A stretch of DNA of 64,000 nt from Thermoleophilia bacterium SCSIO 60948 (lineage in GTDB: Bacteria; Actinomycetota; Thermoleophilia; Solirubrobacterales; 70-9), in assembly GCA_021496505.1 (NCBI GenBank), contig CP053031.1, positions 1,666,001 through 1,730,000 on the forward strand, written 5' to 3'. The notes under the pieces were generated by a model that was given only the letters and a program-made list of their open reading frames with translations, made no database searches and was not told where the DNA came from. Within the stretch, counting starts at the first letter, position 1. The number at the start of each line of letters is the position of its first letter. Made by a program: the position numbers and the translations under genes. Positions 27,016 through 35,438 of the stretch are shown piece by piece.

Positions 27016-28704
27016 CTAGGCCGCTTCGAGCAGCTCGCGGGCGTGCTGGGTCGCGCCCTGATCGCTCGTCTCGCCACCCATCATCCGGACGATCTCGCCG
27101 ACGAGCGCCTCGCCCTCGACCAGCTCGACGTCCGTGCGAGCCGAATCACCGTCGCGGGACTTGGCGATCCGGAAGTGCCTCGCGGCGAGCGATGCGACCT
27201 GCGGCAGGTGCGTGATGCAGATGACCTGCCCGGCGTCCGCGAGCGCGCGGAGGCGCTCACCGACGACCCGCGCGGTGTTGCCCCCGATGCCGGCGTCGAC
27301 CTCGTCGAAGACGAGCGTCCGGCGCTCGCCGCGCTCGGCGCCGCAGAGCGCGAGCATGATCCGCGAGAGCTCGCCGCCCGACGCCGCGTCGCGCAGCGAG
27401 GAGACGGGCATCCCCGGGTTGGTCGCGACGCGGAACTCGACGCTCTCCGCGCCCGTCGCCGTGAACCCGCCCTCGGACTCGGGCACGGGATCGAGCGCGA
27501 CCTCGAGCCGCGCACCCTCCATCGCCAGCTCTCCGAGCGCTGCCTCGACCTCGGACTCGAGCCGGGCGGCCGCCGTCCGCCGCTCCGCGGAGAGCTCCGC
27601 CGCGAGTCGCTCGCGCGCCAGACCCAGCTCGCCGAGCTCCGCCTCGAGCTCCTCCGCGCGCTCGCCCGAGCCCTCGAGCTCGGCGATCCGCGCCCGGCAG
27701 CGCTCGGCGTGCTCGAGCACCGCCTCGATCGAGCCGCCGTGCTTGCGCTTGAGGCGGTCGAGCGTCGCGAGCTGCTCCTCGACCTCCTCGAGCCTGCCGG
27801 GCTCGGAATCGACGCCGTCGGCGAAGGCACGGAGCTCGGTCGAGAGCTCGGTCAGCTCGAGCGTGGCGGCACGCATCCGCTCGGCGAGCGCGTCGAGATC
27901 CGGATCGACCCCGTCGAGCGCGGCGAGTCCGGACTCCGCGTCCGCCAGCGGCGCGAGCGCCCCGGAATCGGGGTCCTCGTCACCCGTGATCGCGACGGAT
28001 GCCCCGCCCGCGGCGCCGCGCAGAGCCTCGGAGTGGCGCAGCCGCTCGCGCTCGACGGCCGCAGCGGCCGCCCCCTCGGGATCCGGCGCGGCCGCGTCGA
28101 TCTCCTCGAGCTCGAACCGGAGCAGGTCGAGATCTCGCTCGCGAGCGCCCTCGCGCTCGCGCAACTCCGCGAGCTCCCGCTGAGCCGCTCCAAAGCGGCG
28201 GTGGGCCTCGGCGTAGCGCTCGCGGCGCTCGACCTGGGCAGAGCCCGCGAAGCCGTCGAGGATCCCGAGCTGGGCCGAGCCGAGCATGAGACGACGGTGC
28301 TCGTGCTGGCCGTAGAAGCTGATCAGGCGCGAGCCGAGCGCCGTCAGGTCGGCTGCCGGGGCTGACCGGCCGGCGATGAACGCGCTGGTCCGGCCCGAGG
28401 CGCCGACCCTCCGCCCGAGGACGACCTCGGTCGCGGCCTCCGGAAGCCGCTCGGCGATGTCGGCGAGCTCGGGATCGTCGAGCAGACCCTCGGGCAGCTC
28501 GAAGACGCCCTCGACCCAGGCCTCGCTAGCGCCCGGTCGGACGATCTGCGCTCGCGCTCGACCGCCGAGGAGCAGATCGAGCGAATGGGCGAGGATCGTC
28601 TTCCCGGCACCGGTCTCGCCGGTGATCGCGTTCAGGCCGGCGCCGAACCGGAGCTCGGCGCGCTCGATCAGCAAAAGGTTCTCGATCCGGAGCTCGAGCA
28701 GCAT
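27016..28704 (-). CDS. recN: DNA repair protein RecN
   Basis: 562 residues from the ATG after GGAAGGGAG; the frame is open further upstream without family sequence. Walker A is GETGAGKT in the first 40 residues; long coiled-coil arms rich in Glu/Arg/Ala fill the middle. The C-terminal half holds the ABC signature SGGELSRIMLAL, Walker B TLVFDEVDAGIGG and ITHLPQVASLA. RecN is an SMC-like ATPase in double-strand break repair. No LexA box was seen in front of it. Confidence 0.95.
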   Translation of the reverse strand: MLLELRIENLLLIERAELRFGAGLNAITGETGAGKTILAHSLDLLLGGRARAQIVRPGASEAWVEGVFELPEGLLDDPELADIAERLPEAATEVVLGRRVGASGRTSAFIAGRSAPAADLTALGSRLISFYGQHEHRRLMLGSAQLGILDGFAGSAQVERRERYAEAHRRFGAAQRELAELREREGARERDLDLLRFELEEIDAAAPDPEGAAAAAVERERLRHSEALRGAAGGASVAITGDEDPDSGALAPLADAESGLAALDGVDPDLDALAERMRAATLELTELSTELRAFADGVDSEPGRLEEVEEQLATLDRLKRKHGGSIEAVLEHAERCRARIAELEGSGERAEELEAELGELGLARERLAAELSAERRTAAARLESEVEAALGELAMEGARLEVALDPVPESEGGFTATGAESVEFRVATNPGMPVSSLRDAASGGELSRIMLALCGAERGERRTLVFDEVDAGIGGNTARVVGERLRALADAGQVICITHLPQVASLAARHFRIAKSRDGDSARTDVELVEGEALVGEIVRMMGGETSDQGATQHARELLEAA

Positions 28705-28783
28705 CTCCCTTCCGGTTGTAGCGGCGGGCCCCGACGGACTCGTCCCCCCGAAGCCGAGGAGCGCCGGTCCGTAGGCTCGCGCG

Positions 28784-29602
28784 ATGCCCGAAGGCCACAC
28801 GATCCACCGCCACGCGCGCCTGCAGGCGAAGGCACTGGGCGGTCAAGCACTGCGGGTCAGCTCGCCTCAGGGTGAGGAGAGCGACATCCCGGCGGCCGAG
28901 GTCGCGCTCGAGGCGGCCCGAATCCTCGACGGGCGGACGCTCGAGCGGATCGAGGCCTACGGCAAGCACCTCTTCTACCGCTTCGAAGGCGAGCGCTCGC
29001 TCCACGTCCACCTCGGCCTGTTCGGCCGCTTTCGAACGCACAAGGAGCCGATTCCGCCGCCTCGCGGCGCCGTGCGACTGCGCTTCGACGCGGGCTCGCG
29101 CGCGGTCGACCTCTCGGGAGCGACCTCCTCGAAGCTGATCGTGCGCGGAGACGAGCGACGACTGCGCGAACGGCTGGGACCCGACCCGCTGCGCGCCGAC
29201 GCCGACCCCGAGGTCGCATGGGCGAAGCTGAAGCGCCGTCGGACCCCGATCTCCGCCGCCCTGATGGACCAGAGCGTCATCGCCGGGATCGGCAACGTCT
29301 ACCGGGCAGAGATCCTGTTCGCCTGCGGGGTCCGCCCCTCGCTGCCTTCGAACAAGCTCAGCCGGCCCCGCTTCGACGCGATCTGGGAGACGACGGTGGC
29401 GATGCTGCGCCTCGGCGAGCGCTCGGGGCGGATCATCACCGTCCCGGCCTCCGAGGCCGACGTGCCACCGTCGAAGCTGCGGGGCCGCGAGCGCGTCCAG
29501 GTCTACCGCCGCGAGCGCTGCAGGCGATGCGGCGGACCCGTGCGGACCAAGGAGGTCGCGGCGCGGACCCTCTACTGGTGCCCGGCCGAGCAGAAGCGCT
29601 AG
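28784..29602 (+). CDS. nei: Endonuclease VIII-like DNA glycosylase (Nei family)
   Basis: 272 residues. The N-terminus PEGHTIHRHARLQ has the Nei-type Pro2-Glu3-Gly, and the helix-two-turn-helix MDQSVIAGIGNVYRAEILFA is intact. It would excise oxidised pyrimidines. The C-terminal zinc finger has C246, C249 and C266, but the fourth ligand position (269) is Glu: WCPAEQ instead of CPxC. It is the only plus-strand gene in a long minus-strand stretch and diverges from recN. Confidence 0.88.
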   Translation: MPEGHTIHRHARLQAKALGGQALRVSSPQGEESDIPAAEVALEAARILDGRTLERIEAYGKHLFYRFEGERSLHVHLGLFGRFRTHKEPIPPPRGAVRLRFDAGSRAVDLSGATSSKLIVRGDERRLRERLGPDPLRADADPEVAWAKLKRRRTPISAALMDQSVIAGIGNVYRAEILFACGVRPSLPSNKLSRPRFDAIWETTVAMLRLGERSGRIITVPASEADVPPSKLRGRERVQVYRRERCRRCGGPVRTKEVAARTLYWCPAEQKR

Positions 29603-29679
29603 GCGGGGCCGGCTGCTCGACCCAGCAGTCGCCTCAGGTCCGCCTCGATCTCGTCGAGCTCGCCCGCGAGCATCCGCCC

Positions 29680-29719
29680 GGCGCGCCGAGGCTCGGCGCG
29701 CCCAGTGGTGCTGGGCGCG
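29680..29719. terminator. Two mutually exclusive hairpins between convergent nei and nadK
   Basis: GGCGCGCCGA/TCGGCGCGCC (29680-29689 with 29693-29702, 3-base loop) and CGCGCCCAG/CTGGGCGCG (29697-29705 with 29711-29719, 5-base loop) share the bases 29697-29702, so only one can form at a time. They sit between two convergent stop codons, where a bidirectional terminator is expected. No T tract. Confidence 0.45.
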
Positions 29720-29727
29720 GCCTCGCG

Positions 29728-30606
29728 CTACCGCGCGAGCGGGCCGAACTTCTCGAGGACGCGGCGGTAGAAGCTCGAACCGGGTGGCTGGGCGAGCCGG
29801 GCGGCGTCTTCGAAGAAGCGGATCTCGATCGCCTCGCCGGGTCCGAGCTCCGTCTCGTGGGCGCCGTCGAAGACGACGTCGACGGCTTCGCGGCCGACGG
29901 CGTTACGAACCTCGAGGACGTCCTCCGGAGCGACGACGAGCGCCCTCGCGGTCAGCGTGTGCGGGGCGATGAACGAGACGACGTAGCCGGTCACGCCCCA
30001 GGCCATGATCGGGCCCTGATTGGCGAGGTTGTAGCCCGTCGAACCGGCGGGCGTGGCCGCCACGACGCCGTCACAGCGGACCGCGCCGACGCTCGTCCCG
30101 CCGACCGCGATCTCGAGCTCGGCGACCCGCCGCTCGGGCTGGCGCACGATCGAGATGTCGTTGAGTGCGATCGGGTGCTCGACATCGGCCTCACAGCTCA
30201 GGCCGGGCATCGCCATGACCTCGAATTGGGCCTCGAAGGCCGGCCGGATCGCCTCGTCGAGCCGGTCCCGCCCCGTGGCCGCGAGGAATCCGACGGTGCC
30301 GAAGTTGAACCCGAACACGGGCGTGCCCGTGCCGGAGGTCCGCCGCAGCGCCCGCAGGATCGTTCCATCGCCGCCGAGCACGATGCAGAGATCGGGTGCG
30401 CCATCCAACTCGGACGCGGGCCGCAGGGTTCCGGCCATCGAAGGGTGGCGCTCGAGCTCATCGGCCTCGGCGTAGAGGTCGCAGCCGTGCTCCCGCGCGA
30501 TCGACGCGATCAGCCCTATCGCCTCGCGCGTCTGCTCGGGATGGGTGTGCGTGAGGATCGTCGCCGTGCGGATCGCCGCAGGCGGGTCGACACGACGGAC
30601 GCTCAA
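29728..30606 (-). CDS. nadK: NAD kinase
   Basis: 292 residues. LCIVLGGDGTILRALR carries the GGDGT motif, and VAATPAGSTGYNLANQGPI and FIAPHTLTARALVV are the conserved NAD-binding elements. It phosphorylates NAD to NADP with ATP or polyphosphate. The start overlaps the tlyA stop by 4 bp, the standard tlyA-nadK coupling. In many actinobacteria recN follows directly; here recN is separated by the inverted nei gene. Confidence 0.95.
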   Translation of the reverse strand: MSVRRVDPPAAIRTATILTHTHPEQTREAIGLIASIAREHGCDLYAEADELERHPSMAGTLRPASELDGAPDLCIVLGGDGTILRALRRTSGTGTPVFGFNFGTVGFLAATGRDRLDEAIRPAFEAQFEVMAMPGLSCEADVEHPIALNDISIVRQPERRVAELEIAVGGTSVGAVRCDGVVAATPAGSTGYNLANQGPIMAWGVTGYVVSFIAPHTLTARALVVAPEDVLEVRNAVGREAVDVVFDGAHETELGPGEAIEIRFFEDAARLAQPPGSSFYRRVLEKFGPLAR

Positions 30607-31394
30607 GGCTCGGCCCTCGCGATCTCGGCGTCGAGGTCCGGGAGCGCCCGCGATGCGTCGCGGGTCAGGCGCAGGAAGGTCTCGCGGTTGCCCTTCGGGC
30701 CCGGGAGCTCCGAGCTCGCGACACCGGCGACGCTGAGCCCGCCGGACATCGCCGCCGACGCGACGGCGCCGAGCGCCTCGCGGCGGTCCTTGGCGCTGCG
30801 CACCACTCCGCCCCGCACCCGGCCCTTGCCGAGCTCGAACTGAGGCTTGACCATCACGAGCAGCTCTCCGTCGTCGCGGATCGCCGCGGCGACCGGTCCG
30901 ATCACCTTCGCGAGCGAGATGAAGGAGACATCGATCGTCGCGAGCGAGGCCGCGTAGGGAAGCGCCGCGGGGTCGATCGCGCGGGCGTTCGTCCGCTCGA
31001 TCACGGTCACCCTGGGGTCGTCGCGGAGGCGCTGGTCGATCTGGCCGCGGGCGACGTCGAGCGCGATGACCCGCTCGGCGCCGCGCTTGAGCAGGCAGTC
31101 GGTGAACCCTCCGGTCGACGCGCCGACGTCGAGACAGTCGAGGCCGGTCACGTCGAGATCGAGAGCCTCGAGCGCGTTCTCGAGCTTGAACCCGGCTCGG
31201 GAGACGAACCGCGGGGGCTCAGCGACGACGATGTCGGCCTCGGGATCGACGAGCTCGCTCGGCCGGGCGAGGATCGGTCCGTCGGCCCCGATCCGGACGT
31301 TACCCGCGCGCACCGAGGCCGCTGCGGCCGTCCGCGAGGCCGCCAGGCCGCGCTCGGCGAGGAGGGTGTCGATCCGCTGTCGGGTCTCGGCCAT
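30603..31394 (-). CDS. tlyA: TlyA family rRNA 2'-O-methyltransferase
   Basis: 263 residues from the ATG of MAETRQRIDTLLAERGLA. An N-terminal S4 RNA-binding domain (residues 5-65) precedes an FtsJ-like methyltransferase with SAM motif CLDVGASTGGFTDCLL, catalytic context TIDVSFISL and MVKPQFELGKGRV. TlyA methylates 16S and sometimes 23S rRNA and affects capreomycin sensitivity. A terminator-like hairpin lies only about 45 bp before the start, so tlyA either has its own promoter or is attenuated. Confidence 0.93.
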   Translation of the reverse strand: MAETRQRIDTLLAERGLAASRTAAAASVRAGNVRIGADGPILARPSELVDPEADIVVAEPPRFVSRAGFKLENALEALDLDVTGLDCLDVGASTGGFTDCLLKRGAERVIALDVARGQIDQRLRDDPRVTVIERTNARAIDPAALPYAASLATIDVSFISLAKVIGPVAAAIRDDGELLVMVKPQFELGKGRVRGGVVRSAKDRREALGAVASAAMSGGLSVAGVASSELPGPKGNRETFLRLTRDASRALPDLDAEIARAEP

Positions 31395-31436
31395 GCGGGC
31401 AAACGTAGCGGTCCCGAATGGCCCGCTCTGACCCCA

Positions 31437-31475
31437 CAAAAGAGAACGCCCCACAATTCAAGCGGGGCGCCCTCT
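31437..31475 (-). terminator. Intrinsic terminator between dxs and tlyA
   Basis: On the minus strand AGAGGGCGCCCC pairs with GGGGCGTTCTCT (12 bp including two G-U pairs) around an 11-base loop, and is followed by TTTTG. This is the clearest Rho-independent terminator in the window. It ends 43 bp before tlyA. Confidence 0.75.
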
Positions 31476-31728
31476 GGGTACAGGGAGGAGAGATATGTGT
31501 GTTTGGGAGGTCGGCCCCGGAGAAAGCGCCGAACTCTTGGTCGGCGGACCGTGGCCATGAAGCTGGTGATGATCCGGCCGCTCACGCTCGGCCGTCACAT
31601 CGCACATGGAAAGTTAGGGGCGAAAGGCGAACGTGTGTGTGAGTGCGCGCACACTGGTTCGATGTTCGTCGAACCAACGAACGCATTGCGCCCAACCGGG
31701 GGCCCTTCTTCGAGCGCCGACCCCTCGC
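31476..31728 (-). other. Structured intergenic stretch after dxs, candidate ncRNA or leader
   Basis: No convincing gene lies in the 334 bp between dxs and tlyA. On the minus strand it holds TGGTTCGA/TCGAACCA (8 bp, 6-base loop), GTGTG/CACAC, CGGCCG/CGGCCG and CGCCGA/TCGGCG hairpins in succession, and then the terminator. That is the layout of a structured RNA of about 250 nt or of an attenuated tlyA leader. I find no tmRNA, RNase P or SRP RNA signature. Confidence 0.4.
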
Positions 31729-33768
31729 TCAGCCGCTCATCGCGCGGTCGCGCAGCGACTCGGCGACGCGATCGGCGACCGCCTCCCCGGTGAACCCGAC
31801 CTCGCGATGGAGCAGGTCGGGCTTACCGTGGGTGACGTAGCGGTCGGGCAGGCCGACGCGGATCACCCGCGCGCGCAGGCTCGGATCGTCGAACGCGTCC
31901 TCGACGTGCTCGAGCACCGCCGAGCCGAAGCCGCCCGGCAGGACGTTCTCCTCGACCGTGACGAGCAGCGAGTGCGTCGCCGCGAGGCGCGAGATCAGGC
32001 TCTCGTCGAGCGGCTTGGCGAAGCGCGCGTCGGCAACCGTCGCCGACGTCCCGTGCTCGGCGAGGATCGCCGCCGCGTCGAGGCAGACCCCCACCCCGCT
32101 CCCGTAGCCGACGAGCGCGACCGTCTCACCCTCGGCGAGGACCTCGCCGCGGCCGATCTCGACCGGGTCCGGTCGCTCGGGCAGCGCGACGCCTACGGCG
32201 TTGCCGCGCGGATAGCGAAGCGCGGCGGGGCCGTCGTGGGCGAGCGCCGTGCGCAGCATCCGCACGAGCATCGCCTCGTCCCGCGGCGCCATGACGACGA
32301 CGTTCGGGATCGGGCGGAAGTAGGAGACGTCGAAGGCGCCGTGGTGAGTCGGGCCGTCGTCGCCGACGAGCCCGGCGCGGTCCATCGCGAAGACGACGTC
32401 GAGGTCCTGGAGGCAGACGTCGTGGACGATCTGGTCATAGGCCCGCTGGAGGAACGTCGAATAGATCGCGCAGACGGGCTTCGCGCCCTGGATCGCCATG
32501 CCTGAGGCCATGAGGACGGCGTCCTGCTCGGCGATCCCCACGTCGTAGTACTGCTCGGGGAGCTCGTCGGCGAGCTTCTGCAGTCCCGTGCCGCCCGCCA
32601 TCGCCGCGGTGATGCCGAGAACGCGCTTGTCGCGACGCGCCTCGGCGACGAGGGCGTCGGCGAAGACCTGGGTGTACTGCGGCGGCTTGGGCGGCGGAGG
32701 CTGTTCGAGCTTCTCGGGCGCGATCGAGTCCGGCGCGTCGGTCTCGGAGACGGGCACCGGCTTCGGCGGCTCGGGCTTCGGCGCCGGCAGGCCGCCGACG
32801 ATCGACCCCGGCTTCGCGGCGTGCCACTTCTCCATCCCCTCGAGCCCGCCCTCCTCGGCGGGCGCGAAGCCCTTGCCCTTGACGGTCTGGACGTGGACGA
32901 CGACCGGCCGCTCGGCGGCGAGCGCGCCCTGGAGCGCCTCGCGCAGCGCGGTCACGTCGTGGCCGTCGATCACCCCGACGTAGGCGAGATCGAGCTCCTC
33001 GAACAGCAGGCCGGGAGCCCAGTAGGCCTTGAGCGCCGACTTGATCTCCGGCCCGAGCCGGCCGATCCGCTGGCCGAGCCCGTAGGGCAGCTTCGTGAGC
33101 CGGTTCTCGACGTCCTCGCGGGCGTGGTAGAGCCGCGGATTCAGACGCACGCGGTTGAAGTAGCCCGACAGCGATCCGACGTTGGGCGAGATCGACATGC
33201 CGTTGTCGTTCAGCACGATCACCATCGGCGTCTGCAGGCCGCCGGCGTTCTGGAGCGCCTCGAAGGCGACGCCTCCCGTCAGGGCGCCGTCGCCGATCAC
33301 CGCGACGACCTTCCCGTCGGGACCGATCCCGCGGCGCATCGCCTCCTTGAGCCCGACCGCGTATCCGATCGAGGTCGAGGCGTGGCCCGCGCCCATGATG
33401 TCGTGCTCCGACTCCGCGATCGAGCAGAACGGCGCCAGGCCGCCGTACTGGCGAATCGTCTCGAGCCGTCCGGCGCGCCCCGTCAGGATCTTGTGCGGAT
33501 AGGCCTGGTGGCCGACGTCCCAGAGGATCTTGTCGCGCGGCGAGGCGAGCAGGCTGTGGAGGACCGTCGCGATCTCGCAGGTCCCGAGGTTGGCGCCGAA
33601 GTGGCCGCCGATCTCGCCGATCGTGTCGATGATCTCGCGCCTGACCTCGCCCGCGATCTGCGCCAGCTCGGCATCCGAGCGACCGCTCAGGTCGGCCGGC
33701 CCGGAGATCGAGGGGAGCAGCGGTTGCGCAGCCGGCGGAGCCGGATCAGGTGACGGGTCCACGCTCAT
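31729..33768 (-). CDS. dxs: 1-deoxy-D-xylulose-5-phosphate synthase
   Basis: 679 residues, longer than the usual 620-640. Thiamine diphosphate and metal binding are seen in WDVGHQAYPHKILTGR, GAGHASTSIG and VIGDGALTGG plus LNDNGMSIS; the pyrimidine-binding domain has GIAEQDAVLMASGMA. The extra length is a Pro/Lys-rich low-complexity stretch at about residues 325-365, between domains I and II. Dxs condenses pyruvate and glyceraldehyde 3-phosphate in the first step of the MEP isoprenoid pathway. It overlaps the prenyltransferase gene by 4 bp. Confidence 0.96.
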   Translation of the reverse strand: MSVDPSPDPAPPAAQPLLPSISGPADLSGRSDAELAQIAGEVRREIIDTIGEIGGHFGANLGTCEIATVLHSLLASPRDKILWDVGHQAYPHKILTGRAGRLETIRQYGGLAPFCSIAESEHDIMGAGHASTSIGYAVGLKEAMRRGIGPDGKVVAVIGDGALTGGVAFEALQNAGGLQTPMVIVLNDNGMSISPNVGSLSGYFNRVRLNPRLYHAREDVENRLTKLPYGLGQRIGRLGPEIKSALKAYWAPGLLFEELDLAYVGVIDGHDVTALREALQGALAAERPVVVHVQTVKGKGFAPAEEGGLEGMEKWHAAKPGSIVGGLPAPKPEPPKPVPVSETDAPDSIAPEKLEQPPPPKPPQYTQVFADALVAEARRDKRVLGITAAMAGGTGLQKLADELPEQYYDVGIAEQDAVLMASGMAIQGAKPVCAIYSTFLQRAYDQIVHDVCLQDLDVVFAMDRAGLVGDDGPTHHGAFDVSYFRPIPNVVVMAPRDEAMLVRMLRTALAHDGPAALRYPRGNAVGVALPERPDPVEIGRGEVLAEGETVALVGYGSGVGVCLDAAAILAEHGTSATVADARFAKPLDESLISRLAATHSLLVTVEENVLPGGFGSAVLEHVEDAFDDPSLRARVIRVGLPDRYVTHGKPDLLHREVGFTGEAVADRVAESLRDRAMSG

Positions 33769-34571
33769 GCCTCCCGCTCGTGGATGAAATCGGCCACCGC
33801 GCGCAGGTCCGCCGTCCGCTCCGCGCCGACGCGGTCGAGTGAGTCGATCGCGGTCGCGTGCGTCTGGTCGGCCATCTCACGGGCGCGGTCGAGTCCGTAG
33901 GAACTCACGTACGTAAGCTTGCCATGCCGCTCGTCCGAGCCCCGGGGCTTTCCGAGCTCCGCATCCGAGCCCGTGACGTCGAGGATGTCGTCGACGATCT
34001 GGAACAGCAGGCCGAGCGCGGCCGAGAAGCGGCGAAGCGCGGACGCGACCGACTCATCGGCGGCCGCGATCCGCAGCGGTACGCCTACGGACGCGGCGAT
34101 CAGGCGGCCCGTCTTGCGGCCGTGGAGGTCGGGGAGCTCGACGCCCGAGTCCGGGGCCGATGCGGCGTCCGTGACGTCCAGGTACTGACCGCCGACCATG
34201 CCGTCGACCCCGGTCGCGGCGCACAGCTCACCGAGCGCCGCGAGGACCCGGTCGGACTCGCCGCGCTGTTCGGTCGAGAAGATCCGGATCGCCTCGGCGA
34301 AGAGGCCGTCGCCGGCCAGGATCGCGACGTCCTCGCCCTTCGCGCGGTGCAGCGTCGGGCGGCCACGGCGCAGGTCGTCGTCGTCCATCGCCGGCAGGTC
34401 GTCATGGATCAGCGAATAGGTGTGGATGAGCTCGATCGCGACGGCGGCCGGGATCAGCGACTCGGGCTCGAGCCCGACGGCGCGCCCCGTCGCCAGGCAG
34501 AGGACCGGGCGCACCCGTTTGCCGCCGGCGAGCAGCGAATAGCGCATCGCGTCCTCGAGCCCGGCCGTCAC
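33765..34571 (-). CDS. ispA: Polyprenyl diphosphate synthase (IspA/GGPPS-like)
   Basis: 268 residues from GTG. The first aspartate-rich motif is DDLPAMDDDD, the second DDILDVTGS, with SLLAGGKRVRPVLC near the N-terminus. It makes C15-C20 isoprenoid diphosphates from the product of the MEP pathway started by dxs downstream. The start is doubtful: 28 further in-frame codons reach back to the preceding stop and encode a plausible family N-terminus (PGYPEHLRELIDRQLAALRF), but they contain no ATG, GTG or TTG. A CTG at 34646 could be the true start. Confidence 0.9.
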   Translation of the reverse strand: MTAGLEDAMRYSLLAGGKRVRPVLCLATGRAVGLEPESLIPAAVAIELIHTYSLIHDDLPAMDDDDLRRGRPTLHRAKGEDVAILAGDGLFAEAIRIFSTEQRGESDRVLAALGELCAATGVDGMVGGQYLDVTDAASAPDSGVELPDLHGRKTGRLIAASVGVPLRIAAADESVASALRRFSAALGLLFQIVDDILDVTGSDAELGKPRGSDERHGKLTYVSSYGLDRAREMADQTHATAIDSLDRVGAERTADLRAVADFIHEREA

Positions 34572-34655
34572 AGGGCTCTCGGAGAAGCGCAGCGCCGCGA
34601 GCTGGCGGTCGATCAGCTCGCGGAGATGTTCGGGGTAGCCGGGCAGCGGGCTCGC

Positions 34656-35021
34656 TCAGTCGGTCTCGCCCGCGGCGCGAAGCGCGCGGTCGACCTCGCT
34701 CGCGGCCGACCCCACGAGCTCGGCGGCCTCACGGGCGAGCTCGGCGGCGCGCGAGTCCGAGACGTCCGGATCGCGGAGCTCGGAGGCCAGCTCGTCGAGG
34801 CGTTCGGCCGAGCGGCGGATCCGCTCGCCCGCCGATGTCGGGCCGCTCGGCGCGGGAGCGCCGGACCCGGCGTCGGGGTCGGGGGCTGCGGCGACCGGCT
34901 CGGCCTGATCGGCCGGCACCACCTCGTTGTCGGGGTCCGTCGATCCGGGCCGCGGCGTCGTCGGGCCCTCGAGGGGATCGACCGGATCGCCGCCGGGTGA
35001 GCCTGCCGTCTCGTCAGTCAC
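34656..35021 (-). CDS. Exodeoxyribonuclease VII small subunit-like protein
   Basis: 121 residues from a GTG overlapping the nusB stop (a TTG two codons earlier is possible). The first 65 residues are a Pro/Ala/Asp-rich tail. The last 55 (ERIRRSAERLDELASELRD to ASEVDRALRAAG) form a helical hairpin resembling XseB, which normally lies between nusB and ispA in actinobacteria. No XseA large-subunit gene is in the window. The call rests on weak similarity plus position. Confidence 0.5.
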   Translation of the reverse strand: MTDETAGSPGGDPVDPLEGPTTPRPGSTDPDNEVVPADQAEPVAAAPDPDAGSGAPAPSGPTSAGERIRRSAERLDELASELRDPDVSDSRAAELAREAAELVGSAASEVDRALRAAGETD

Positions 35022-35394
35022 TGGCAATCGTCTCCTTCGCGGACGCGCCGAGGACGCCGTTGACGAAGCCCGGCGCGTCGGCGCCAGAGAACTCCTTCGC
35101 CAGCGTCACCGCCTCGTCGATCGCGACCTCGGATGGAACGTCCTCGCGGTAGTGGATCTCGTAAAGCGCCACCCGCAACAGGTTGCGATCGAGCCGCGGG
35201 AGCCGGTCGAGGTCCCAGCCGTGGGCGCGCGTGGCGATCTCGGCGTCGATCTCGTCGCGATGCTCGGTGACGCCACCGATCAGCTCGCGCGTGAACGGGC
35301 GCGCGTCTGAGGTCAGCTCGTCGAGCGGTCGGCCGGTGACGTCGTGCTGATAGAGCGCGAACACGGCGTCACGGCGTTGCTCGGAGCGTCGCAC
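35014..35394 (-). CDS. nusB: Transcription antitermination factor NusB
   Basis: 126 residues, GTG start. The all-helical NusB fold is recognised by RRDAVFALYQHDVTG at the N-terminus, LDRNLLRVALYEIHYREDVP and VAIDEAVTLAKEFSG, ending FVNGVLG. It acts in rRNA antitermination with NusE. Downstream genes overlap it, so it heads the nusB-xseB-ispA-dxs run. Confidence 0.92.
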   Translation of the reverse strand: MRRSEQRRDAVFALYQHDVTGRPLDELTSDARPFTRELIGGVTEHRDEIDAEIATRAHGWDLDRLPRLDRNLLRVALYEIHYREDVPSEVAIDEAVTLAKEFSGADAPGFVNGVLGASAKETIASD

Positions 35395-35438
35395 CGGGTC
35401 AGCTTATGAAGCGGCGGGGCGCGCCGAGGCCCGCGCGC

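Noticed and set aside
31659-31680. The GGTTCGA/TCGAACC repeat as a LexA box.
   Set aside because: The half-sites do not match CGAAC-N4-GTTCG in order or spacing; it is better explained as a hairpin.
31495-31793. A plus-strand 21-codon reading frame with a good GGAGGAG site, overlapping by ATGA a second frame of 79 codons, in the dxs-tlyA gap.
   Set aside because: It runs through the hairpins and against the minus-strand terminator, ends antisense inside dxs, and the predicted peptides are Arg/Ser-rich with no family features.
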